A DNA stretch of 64,000 bases, from contig JAYMSP010000088.1 in assembly GCA_036897095.1 (NCBI GenBank), positions 1 through 64,000 on the forward strand, in the 5' to 3' direction. The number at the start of each line of letters is the position of its first letter. Positions within the stretch are counted from its first letter, which is position 1. The position numbers were made by a program, and so were the translations under genes. Source of the DNA: Plantago elongata. Lineage: Eukaryota > Streptophyta > Magnoliopsida > Lamiales > Plantaginaceae. Shown here piece after piece: positions 37,201 through 47,410 of the stretch. Under the pieces are notes generated by a model that was not told the origin of the DNA, ran no database searches, and was given only the letters and a program-made list of their open reading frames with translations.

Positions 37201-37871
37201 ACATTTATCCGGAACATACCCATTGGTTCTTGGACAAGACATACCACCATTTATCCATTTAATCCTCTAGAAAATGAACAAGAATCAAACTGCCGATCAC
37301 CAGTTCGCTCTGAAACTCTTGTTGAGGACAAGTGTGTTCAACCATGCATACAGCGTCTTGATAAATTGGAATATTTGTTGGAAGAACTCAGAAACAAACC
37401 TCCAGAAATTCCTGTGGAGAAAGAGGAAATTCTTCAACAATCTCTTGATAGGATCAAGTCAGTTGAGTTTGACCTGGAGAAGACAAAGAAGGTAAAGAGA
37501 CTTGCATATCTTCTGGACTTTGGCAAGTGTTAAGACCACATGCATTTTATGGTATCTTCTGATTGTTCCAGGTACTACAGTCCACAGTGGTGAAGCAGGG
37601 ACAACTTTACGAGTTACTAGAAACTATGCGGGAGTCCAAGTTTCATGTAAGTCATTTTCACCAGACCTCCTGGTTAACAGAATCAATATACTCCACAATG
37701 TTTGTGCATTGAGAGTCCTAGGTGGTTGCCTAACAGCCAACACATAACGTACCTGTACATAACTGTGCACCTATTCATTTCCCAGAGCTTTTGACATCCA
37801 TAGTTACATTCTTAGTGTGGTTGACATGGTATGTCTCTGTGTGTTTGCAGCGGCGGAGGTTTTTGTGCTAA
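34269..37871 (+). CDS. SEC14-type phosphatidylinositol transfer protein (SFH family, with C-terminal tail)
   Basis: Thirteen coding exons: 34269-34555, 34838-34937, 35100-35366, 35671-35748, 35832-35936, 36026-36075, 36181-36280, 36349-36435, 36511-36618, 36782-36935, 37097-37491, 37572-37646 and 37851-37871. All are GT-AG and phase-consistent, giving 608 residues. A basic N-terminus leads to a CRAL-TRIO N domain ([17 protein letters not shown]) and a SEC14 lipid-binding lobe at about 130-325 ([54 protein letters not shown]). The tail has a predicted coiled coil ([16 protein letters not shown]) and a basic end (SKFHRRRFLC), as in Arabidopsis SFH proteins, which exchange phosphatidylinositol and phosphatidylcholine and support phosphoinositide signalling at membranes. 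Some positions differ from typical members ([25 protein letters not shown]), so a divergent paralogue is likely. Confidence 0.93.
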
Positions 37872-38500
37872 AAGATGCACAGTGAGAAACTCGGTAGTAA
37901 AGCAGATACACTGAAACGTGTTGGGTACATACTTGAGAAAAGGTTGGTGGTGGTGCAGAATAGTATGCAAGTTGCTCACTAGCGACTTCGACATGCCCCC
38001 CTTCCTCTATTCAGCTCGTATGAAATATTGCGTGTGTGCACAGTGTAGAATTGTGTGATGGAGAAAAATTATAGTATGAATTGCAGCACACTGGCCTGCT
38101 TCCTGATGAAAGTGATGCTGTACGTTTCCAGTTAGACTATAATATTACCCAAAGGCGAGCAGAGTTTGTCTCAAGTGCCGGTATATATGTAAATATGTTA
38201 AGTAACCGAAGCATTCCGAATATTTACTTGCTTGATGCCAGCTTCATTGGTTCTTTTACAGAGGCACTTTTTGGAGATGTATAATGATCAGGCTTATGGA
38301 AATGTCAAGCGTTTTGCTACAGATCTTGGTCTAGTTTCGATTTATACTCTTGTCTTGATACTTGAATGTATAAGAATAGAAAAATATATCCAGTTTCTAA
38401 AATCAAAATCACCAAAAATAATATACCTTTCATATTTGGTGAAATGGGACAAGTTAGATGTCATGTACTACACGACGTTTTGAACTCTCATTTTATATAG
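37872..38500 (+). other. 3' UTR and downstream flank of the SEC14 gene
   Basis: The stretch is moderately AT-rich without a recognisable protein. An acceptor-like GAATTGCAG near 38086 might allow an alternative 3' end, but this is speculative. Confidence 0.4.
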
Positions 38501-38729
38501 CGGAATTATGAACTATATTGTTAAGGGTGTATACAATTTTATCTATACAAAAACTTTCATAGTTTATGATAGTTCATGAGAATTTTGAACAAATACATAA
38601 TTATACTTAATTATAAATTTAAAAATGAATTATCACACTAATATAAATACCATATTTTTCTTTTTTCTTTCTTTCCTTCTTTCTCTTCTCTCTATTCACT
38701 CCTCTTCCCTTTTCTCTTTATTTTCCAGA

Positions 38730-39025
38730 TCACCTTTTCCAGCGATATTTCTGTCGTCCGGCCATCAATCTTAAATCCAATTGCATATTTGAGTATATGG
38801 TCCGATCTATCTTTTTACCGTTTTCGTTTTTCGATTTGGCTGACTTTTGAAACGGTTGACCGGAATCCGGTTGTCTTCTCCGACAATATCCCCGTCGTCC
38901 GGCCACCAATTTTAAATCCGATTGCATATTTGAGTAATTCATGGCTCGATCTACCTTTTTATCGGTTTCATTTTTTCATTTCATCGACTTTTGAAACGGT
39001 TGGCCGGAATCGGGGTTTTTTCGGT
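38730..39025. repeat. Tandem duplication, 141-bp period
   Basis: Two copies of a segment containing GTCGTCCGGCCA and AATTGCATATTTGAGTA begin about 141 bp apart (marker at 38753 and 38894). They form the first part of the T-rich unit that follows. Confidence 0.8.
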
Positions 39026-39029
39026 TGTC

Positions 39030-40660
39030 TTCTCCGGCAGATCTCCAACTACACGACACATATAAGTCATTACCTTGCCGTTTCCTCGATTTTCAGGTTT
39101 CTTCTCTCGATTCTTCAGTGTTTTTCATTTGAATTTGGTGATTTCTAATAATTTCTCGTAACAGTACATTTCGTGTGAAATTGTTGATATTTGAACTTTA
39201 ATTACGTATGTTTGACCGGTAATTGTTGATATTTGTGTAGTTTCAGTTTGTTTAATCTTTGATTTACATGTGTTTGTTGGTAGATCTTCATTGTAGTTTT
39301 CAAATTGTTTAGGTTTCTATATAAATTATGTATGTTTAATTGTAAATAGATGATTTTGTGGTTACATTATTTTATGATTATGTTTTATGTTGCATTGGTT
39401 CTAAATTGCCTATGTTTCTGAGCAAATTGTATATGTTTATGTGTAAATAAATGATGTATTGTTATAAGCACATTATTTCCACATCTTTGATTACTAGTGA
39501 ATATTGACTAAGTTTGCATATATTTATACTGCAAATGATTATGTTTAACAGTAAGTTAGTTATGATTTATGTTTCATATGGTGAAATACCATTGTTTAAT
39601 TTTTTTTAAATGTAAATTGTGCATATTTAGCTGTTAATTATTGTTTTTTTGTGGTCTCATGCATTTCTTGTATAAAATTTGATGTATGTATGAATAGTAT
39701 ATTTGTATACTATAATTGTTGATGTTCAAGGGTGAATAGATGATGTTTTAGTATAGACTTTATGTTTCATCTCTCGAAATTTTAATTTGTTCAGGTTTTT
39801 ATGTTAATTGTGTATATTTAACCGTAAATTGTTGATATTTGTCGTTTTTCAGAGATTATGTATTTTGTAAAACCGCATGTATGTTTTCAGTGTTAATTGT
39901 GCATGTTTATACTGTAATTGTTGATATTGGATATTAAATAGGTTATATTGTAATTGTTGATATTGGATATTAAATAGGTTATATTGTTGGTGCTTTCTTT
40001 TCTCTCTCTTTCTTTCTTTCTTTTTTTTTTTTTTTTTTTTTTACTTTTTACCAATAATTACATATGTGTATATTGCAATTGTTGATGTTAAAAATCAAAT
40101 AATTGATGTTTTTGTTGTATATACTAGGTTTCGTCAAAATGGTGGTCAAATAAAGAAAATGATTGATAATAAAGATGGAGACGTGGATGGAGGAGTCAAC
40201 GAATAAGGGTGCAAAGATAATTTTAGTTTAAGTATTGTGTTTTTAATTTTTTTTATTGTTTTGTATGTAAAGATATTTATTGATTGATAAAAGAAATTTA
40301 ACTTTATGTTTTATTTACAAATGTTATGTTAACAAATCGGTTGTTATTTGTAATTTCATACTAAAAATAAATAATTATGCGTCAAACATAAACAATTTCA
40401 TTTAAAATATCAACATGAACTGTGTAATGCAAGGGGGAAATTGAAAGTCAACTCGGAAAAAAATTCGATTGTATAGTTTTGTGTATAAATTGTCAATAAA
40501 TTAAATTATTTGTGTATAAATTGTCTATAAATTTTATTGTATAATTTTGTACATAAATTGTCTATATTTATATGTTGAATTGTCTATATTTATATGTTGA
40601 ATTTTCAAGTACTCTTAATATATTGTGAATTTTGAGGTGAGTAACTATTTTATCTATACT
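39030..40660 (+). repeat. Second T-strand-rich degenerate repeat unit
   Basis: From about 39140 to 40120 the plus strand is T/G-rich and consists of degenerate copies of TGTAATTGTTGATATTT, including an exact 36-bp tandem pair at 39913-39984. A pyrimidine tract with a T run lies at 40000-40042. A short purine-rich segment follows (40135-40210, containing GATGGAGACGTGGATGGAGG), then inverted motif copies (ATCAACATG near 40415) and AAATTGTCTATA repeats to about 40600. Its plan parallels the 29700-31800 unit. No coding capacity is seen. Confidence 0.4.
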
Positions 40661-40881
40661 TTCATAAATATAATGGAACATAAATTGATAAACACACAGA
40701 CTAATGCTCCTACTTAATATGGGAAAGACAAAGTAGGCGTTGAAAAAGATATAATTAAAATTTTAATATATATACATAAATATGCCTATCCTTTTGGGGC
40801 AGATTATATTTTACAATAATTGATATATTCGTACATTATAATCCACAAAAAAAAATATGTATTATTAAATAATATCAATTA

Positions 40882-41130
40882 CTTCTTATGTTCCTCTAAA
40901 ATTGAAACAATTTAATTTTTACACGTTTTTTAAAAAAATATGTGACCATACAGAAGCATGTTGTTAAAAATGAGTTTGATATATTAATTAAGTGAAAATG
41001 ACGCGATCCCAATAATGTGTGTTTAAAAATGAATTGTATTGTGCGGTTATTATAATAAATAAAAATTTATTTAACATTTTTAAAACTTTAAAACTAAAAA
41101 ATTATTTTAATTTTAAAGGAACGAATGGAG
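40882..41130. mobile_element. Stowaway-type MITE
   Basis: The left end CTTCTTATGTTCCTCTAAAA mirrors the right end (complement CTCCATTCGTTCCTTTAAAA), with TA at 40880-40881 and 41131-41132. It is 249 bp and non-coding. Confidence 0.8.
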
Positions 41131-41200
41131 TAGATAATAGGTAACCCTGGTCACATTTTAATACAAATAGGATATGACAAATTCTAATACAAAATCTCAT

Positions 41201-42089
41201 TGTCATACGTGGGACTGCCCATACAAAATCTCCAAATCGGTCCATTAAGTTCATGGTCCAATTTGCATATTTTAACAGAAGTTTATTTCAGCCTCACGCA
41301 CGGGTTGGACTCTTAAATATCGGTGAACCAAGCCACCTAGTGGAATCGTCATCCAACCTAAATGCTTGCATACTAGCTAACTTAATTGGTCTCCCGACTT
41401 CCTAGCGAGCCGACAAGCTAACCAACACATTCGGCAAGTCTGACATACATGCGAGCCAATCTTACTTGACTCACTTGCCTAGTCTGCCAGAAACGAACTT
41501 AACCGACTGGAGACACGTCCAACTCACTTCGCAAGGCTAACCATGTTAGCCTAATGGATTGACCTACCCATGTTGGTTGACTAGCTCATTCAGTCAGTAA
41601 GCAACCGACTAGAGTTAGTCAGCCCACGAATGCACTCCTTACCCGAAATATAGGAGAAGTGGGTACGAACTCGATTGGTTGGATGGTCTATATAGGAAGG
41701 TAGGTGGGAGGAGAAAAAGATCATCTCACTCTGACTACGAAAAACCTTGGCTATCAATCGAACACCTCTCTCTCAATCTCCAAGACTTTAACAATCAGTC
41801 AGACGATCAAGCTCTCAAGTTGTCTGTCAGACGTTGTCAGTTAGATGATCAAGCATCAAATTCTGTCATCCTACCCTTGCTTATCAACGATCACTAGTTA
41901 GCTTCCTTTCACACGATCAGCTAGCACATTATCGGTAATCATTCAATCCTTACCGAACCGTCAACAGGATAAGTCGACATCCATCATCTCCATCTCTCTC
42001 ATTGTTGCTTTGCTTATTCTTTATCTCATTACTAACTTGCTTATTCTAGATTTGTTGCTTGTTGACTTGCAAGTCGTCGGTGACTCCAA
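41201..42089 (+). mobile_element. Possible solo LTR upstream of the LLG gene
   Basis: The block is abruptly less AT-rich and has a TCTATATAGGAAGG promoter-like box at about 41688. It starts TGTCATACG and may be flanked by a 5-bp repeat, CTCAT (41196-41200 and 42090-42094), but its last bases are AA rather than the usual CA. No internal element parts are nearby. The end is only about 330 bp before the ATG of the LLG gene. Confidence 0.35.
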
Positions 42090-42333
42090 CTCATCAACCT
42101 AAATTCAATTGTAGATTCTGAGTGTTTTTAGGTTGTTCTCATTTCTATTGCCTATTGGTCTTTCTTTCCCCTCCACTTTTTTTCAAATCGAATTGCATCG
42201 CTTACTAGAATAGAATTAGATAGTGTAAAGTTCAGACCCAGAATAAAATCATCTCTTTTTCTGGTTTTCATGATTTCTTCACATTATTACGTATACTTTT
42301 GTACACTGACTGATTCTACTGACTGATTCTACT

Positions 42334-42343
42334 TATATATATA
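42334..42343 (+). promoter_or_regulatory. Candidate TATA box of the LLG gene
   Basis: TATATATATA lies 75-84 bases upstream of the ATG at 42418, preceded by two copies of TGACTGATTCTAC. The start of transcription would fall near 42370. Confidence 0.5.
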
Positions 42344-42417
42344 CAAGTACTTCACATGTGACAAATTTTCAAGGGTTTCATTGGATTCAAAAAGTAAGTT
42401 TGACTCTGTTAATAGTC

Positions 42418-45400
42418 ATGGGCTCATTTCATCTCAGCTGTAGTTTGGCTCTGCTCATTTCTGTATCCCTTTTCAGCTCTGTCTTTGCTTCCCTTGTTAT
42501 TTCAGGTTCGTGGGTTCCTAATTTCAGTCATCTTGGTTTGTTTGGTGGTGATCAAATTTTGAATTTTCATTTTCTTATTCTTCGATTTCTTTTCTTCTCT
42601 TTTCAGATTCTGTATTTGGGAGTACTTCTGCTTTAAGTGAGAAAAGGCTACTGCAAGCAAAGAATTGTAAGTTTTACTTGCATTATATCTTAAGGGCGAA
42701 TAACTTTTATATTCGCTGATCCCAATTTGGCGACTTTCTTGCCACTATATTTTACTTGAATGTCCTGCTGACCGTTTCTTAGGACGTTTATTAGGACTGA
42801 TTCGTATAGAATTTGACTGTCCGTTTTCAATTGAAATTGAATTTTTCTTTACAAAATATTCAAGTTGGATGGGTAGATGGCCGCTCCAGTATAGCAAACA
42901 GGCCTTAGTATTTAGATGCCTGGTGCTATGAAATTGCAACTAGATGCAGAACCTCATTGGCTTGATTTTCACATTTAGACCATGCTAAATCTAGGCGCAA
43001 AATGCTAACGATAGATTGGAAAATAGTGGAACTGCAAGAGTGAAATGAAAATCCGTCTTGTGAGAGCGAATATAGGCCTCTATGAATCTGTGATTTAGTT
43101 CTAGTCTCTCATTTAGATTCCTTAGGTTTTCGGGTACTCTGTTAGAGTAGGATTTACCCCTCCGCCCGCTGCAAACTTGTTCGATAATCAGGCCTCCTGG
43201 TATTAGTACCTGAACAAAGTCTAGCCAACTTAATATAGATAACAGTCATGAAAGACGTCAGTCACGGCACTATGTCTAGCCACCAAAGCACCCACCCACA
43301 ACACAACAACCCGCCGTCCGCTATGGATTTACAAAGCAGGGTATATCACAAAATAATTGCCAAATTACCAAAGAGAGAACATAGATGCTATCTATCACTA
43401 CTCTGGCAATTTATCATACGTAGACAAAATAGAGTATCATTGCCAACACTTTCTTGTACCTCCTGAATCCTTCTCACTGATCCTAAAAGCGATTCTTCAC
43501 CGGGATCGCTGTATATTACAATCAACTTCTGTAGGGTATCAAATACCCTACAGAAGGAACCTCCTTCAAATACCAACAACCATCAATAAGCAGCTTCTCC
43601 AAAGATGGAAAATGCGTGCTTTCAGCGCTCCATTCCTTCAATTGCAACTGTTGCATTTTGAGGTACTTGAGTTGAAGAAACCCCCCTTCAATTGGTTCCC
43701 AAATATCGCCAACAAATACTTCACTCTTCAGTTTTAACACTTCAAGACGAGACAACTCACCTATCAATACCATGTATTCCCACGAAAGCTTTGTATTTGA
43801 CAATGTCAATTTCTTAAGCTTTTGTGGAAAGCCAATGTTTGTGATCACAATAGAGCCCCAATATAAACAATGAACAGTAAGGTGTTCAAGATGGTATAGA
43901 TTGACAAGATTATCGAGGCTGTACTCTTTGACACCGTCATCCGCGCTGGAGTAATGAAGTGATCCATATAAAATCCTCAATTTCTTTAAATCTTGCAACT
44001 TGTCAACGACACTAGGAGTAAAATCAAAATTTGATGCACCACAAATAGTTTGAAAGGCTGATGATGACTCTATGCCGGAAGCATTAATCTCTGAGGCTGG
44101 AAATGGCGGCAAAAAGAAGGGCATTGTCATATTAATATTTCGTAAGCGCGGCAGCATCTCCCATATTAGCACTGGCAAAACAAACTGGTACATATCGTTA
44201 GAATAAGATCCGCTAACCACAAGTGTTTCAAGATTCTTGAGCTCTGAAATTGATTCTGGAACCATTAATGTGCCAACACCATAACTCTTTTGAAGATGAA
44301 TGCACCTTAAATTAGTCTAAACAAAATCCTCAAAGAATGTTCCTCTTTGACTGCTACTTTTTCGAACACCCTGAGTAACTTCAAATGTACAATAGCTGAC
44401 AAATTATGATCCTCCATGGCTATATATGCAGTTTGAAAAGTGCGGACAAGTGAATCACATGAAATAATGTTGCTGCTAGTATAGAAGTCGGTGAGACTCA
44501 CTCTGCGTTGTTGATTTATCATGATTTGTTGATAAGGAACGATCTTCGTGCTTCGAATAAAATTTTCTGCCCGAGCTTGTTTTAAACTCAAATCCCTCTA
44601 ACACATCGTGCATGCTTGATGTTTTGATTTTTCAGTTGTACCTTTTCCTCAAGACCATAACCAGACTTCTATCTACAAGTTCCTCCAAGCATTCTACCGC
44701 AACCTCTTCCATTGTTTTTGATTCTCTTGGCTTCAAGAATCCTTCACCACTCCATAGCCTAACAAGTTGCTGTGTTCGGATCTCTTGGTCTTCTTGAAAA
44801 CTTCCCAAGTACAAAAAACATGCATTTAGGTGGGGAGGCAAGTTTTTGTAACTCAAAGACAGAACCCGAAGTAAGGAGTCATCATTGGCAGTTGTAGCGG
44901 CTTTTGTGGTTGTACATGTTGCAGTTTCTTCCCAATAATCTTTGGCCTTGTTAAATTTTAGGAGACCTCCTATAACAACAAGAGCTAGTGGGAGCCCTTT
45001 GCAACTTCTTGAAATCTTTCTTCCGATATCTTCAAATCCATCCGGGCAGCCGGCTTCATGACCTTACACTGTCTCTCGTGAGAGATCCCAACTTTGCTCC
45101 TCATTTAGTAACAACATTTTGTGTGCATGAGTACTAGAAGAGGTAACATATGTTGCAACATTTGACAACCTCGTGGTTTTGATAATGCGGCTACCATTAT
45201 TATCATCTGGAAATGCATTTCTAACACCATCCCACACTTTTTTGTCCCACACGTCGTCAAGTATGATCAGATATGCACGGCCTATTAATCTCTTATGCAC
45301 ACTCACAATTGAATCAGATCCTGCATTTCCAGAATTGAGTTGTTGAAGAATACCTTTAATATCATAATCCTGGGAGACAGTGACCCACAATACAAGATCA

Positions 45401-47115
45401 AAGTGTTGTCGCATTCCTAGATAATCAAAGACAATTCTAGCAAGAGTTGTCTTTCCGATTCCCCCATTCCAGTGATGGGAATGACCTACATTCCAGGCTG
45501 GCCTCTGGTGGCCCGACCCAATATCTTAGTCAAAGCGTCATTTAGTCACACCTTAGTGTTGGCGGCACTAGGCCCACTTCGTGAACTTGTTGAAGCAATA
45601 TTATAAGAATAATTGGAAGTTACTGATATAACATTGTTATCGAGAACTTTCTTCTTTCATCTCCATGGCCTCTTCCATAAGAAGATCGACTTGTTCAAGG
45701 CAACTAGCAAATTCAGCATCTATAGGCAGAGATGATAATTGCAAGTCAACTTCATGTTCATCATTTTGACCGAAAGACCCTATCAAGATATACTCGACCA
45801 TGTCCTCCATTTTGTAGGCAACGTCTCTGATTCGACTTTCTAGTTCATCAACCCAGAGGAGAGTGGTCTGCCGGAAATATGTTCAAAAAACTCTTGGAAG
45901 CAAACAACTTTTTCACGTAGAGAAGACATATGCTCTTTGGTACAAATGAAACTGTAGGTCTGGTGATTGGAAAGGATTTGGTCAATGACTTTGGCAATAA
46001 CAATTAGCGAAGCATAAGCCATTTTTATTCCTTTGTGTTGTTTGGTAACCAAAAACACCTGACGAGAAACAAAGAATTGACAAGAAAGGATGTATAGTTG
46101 TAGAGCAAAAGGCTTAATAACTGAAGGATATCAATTCACCCTCGACAACAGCTAGAGATAAAGAACTCTTCCTTTGTTCACATATAGTCCTGAAACAGCA
46201 GATACCAAATAAACACATGATCATCTGAAGTTACCCAAGCTCATGTAAACTAAATCAACTGATATTAGAAATTCTAATTTAAAATCAAGTAATTACCATG
46301 GTTGAACCAAATGTGATATGCTCTAGAGAAAGTTAAGTCACTGCACTATACACATTCACCAGCATTGAACCAACCAACACTATTAGTATCAAAGAAACCA
46401 GTGAAGCAAGCAAAAACATGAAAATGAGGTATAATTACTTGAAATTATCAATCATGAGTTGACAAGATAGAAAATGCTAACGATAGAGTGGAAAATAATG
46501 AAACTGTAAGAGCAAAAATGAAATTCCGTTAGTGAAAGCGAATATGGGCCTCTCTATGAGTCTGTGATTGAGTTCCAGTCTCTCATTTAGATTCCTTAGG
46601 TTTTCGGATACTGTTAGAGTAGGATTTACCCCTCCACCCCCTGTGAACTTATTAGATAATCAGGCCTCCTGGTATTAGGACCTGAAACCTAACACCAGCA
46701 TAAAGTCTGGTATATTAGAAGCATGACAACTTTTGTTTTTTTTGCAGCTTGCCCTGTGAACTTCGAGTTTATGAACTATACTGCCATCACCAGCAAGTGC
46801 AAGGCTCCCAGCTACGAGCCTAAACCTTGCTGCTCTGGTTTAAAAGAGGTCGTGTGTCCATATGCCGATGAGTTTAATGACTTGACCACTGACTGTGCAT
46901 CAGTCATGTTCAGTTACATCAACGCCGCTGGTAAATATCCACCCGGTCTATTTTCTAGCGAGTGTCGCGAAGGGAAGTTAGGGCTTGAATGCCCTCCATC
47001 ACCTCCATCTGCGAGTGAAACCAGTCCTAACCACAGTGACCGGTCAGTTTGTGGACTTTTGATAGCTGCGATGTCCTTGACAGCTTCTATTGCATCATCT
47101 CTAAATGTTATGTGA
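42418..47115 (+). CDS. LORELEI-like GPI-anchored protein (LLG1 type)
   Basis: Three exons: 42418-42505, 42607-42666 and 46748-47115, with GT-AG junctions in phase, giving 171 residues (LLG1 has 168). Residues 1-25 are a signal peptide (LALLISVSLFSSVFASLV). The mature part has the family cysteine pattern: CPVNFEFMNYTAITSKCK, CCSGLKEVVCPYADEFNDL, CASVMFSYINAAGKYPPGLF and ECREGKLGLEC. A Ser/Pro-rich linker and a hydrophobic tail (CGLLIAAMSLTASIASSL) fit a GPI-anchor signal. Family members sit at the cell surface as chaperone and co-receptor of FERONIA-type receptor kinases that sense RALF peptides. The start is the ATG at 42418; the open frame extends upstream only from a GTG. The second intron is 4081 bp and carries an antisense resistance-gene relic between direct repeats. 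Confidence 0.92.
42999..43225 (+). repeat. Direct repeat A flanking the intronic NLR relic
   Basis: About 227 bp, starting AAAATGCTAACGATAG and including GGCCTCCTGGTATTAG. It matches 46471-46710 in the same orientation at roughly 88% identity by eye. Confidence 0.88.
43388..46022 (-). pseudogene. CC-NB-LRR disease-resistance gene relic, antisense inside the LLG intron
   Basis: Minus-strand order is a complete CNL. The Rx-type coiled coil begins at the ATG at 46022 (MAYASLIVIAKVIDQIL; AYKMEDMVEYI in another frame). The NB-ARC has a P-loop at 45450-45470, RNBS-A (HFDLVLWVTVSQDYD), Walker B (YLIILDDVWD), RNBS-B (GSRIIKTTR), GLPLAL near 44990, RNBS-D (CFLYLGSFQED) and an MHDV motif at 44605-44613. 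LRRs follow (44265-43390, SLEKLLIDGCWYLKEVPS). The relation looks closest to the R1/late-blight-type CNL group. Frames break several times: within the coiled coil near 45870, at the P-loop G run (45461-45465, one base short), after 45064, near 44630 and 44310, and at the hairpin near 43540. It is therefore a pseudogene, although motif conservation suggests decay is recent. Confidence 0.88.
43526..43556. repeat. Perfect 14-bp hairpin in the NLR relic
   Basis: CTTCTGTAGGGTAT and its exact complement are separated by CAA. The hairpin lies at a frame break in the LRR region, where one frame ends and the next picks up (DTLQKLIVIYSDPG). Confidence 0.9.
46471..46710 (+). repeat. Direct repeat B flanking the intronic NLR relic
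   Basis: Partner of 42999-43225. It ends about 37 bases before LLG exon 3, so it is the natural 3' end of LLG intron 2; repeat A is the displaced copy, or the reverse. Confidence 0.88.
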
Positions 47116-47410
47116 ACTGTGAGCTGAATATAATCCAAGATGGTTCTAAATGTAGAACTCTGAACAAATTTAAATCACAAGACTTCACTGGTATATTACA
47201 GACCTCTTGAATCTGATGTATGAAAAACAAACAAAACAGTAATACAGATTAGTGTTGCGGATAGCAGCCTTTAAGAACTTGTGATGCATGGCATTCAACT
47301 TAACAGTCTATTTACGGCATCAATCTGAAGAGAACATATATTATGAACCAATTCATCTTAAGCTGTCATGTTGCTGTGAATGAGAAGACAGTCTATAGGG
47401 AGTGAAACAT

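Noticed and set aside
38081-38284. Plus-strand frame after the SEC14 gene as an extra exon
   Set aside because: The SEC14 protein already ends with a family-typical basic tail at 37871, and the later frame has no homology that I recognise.
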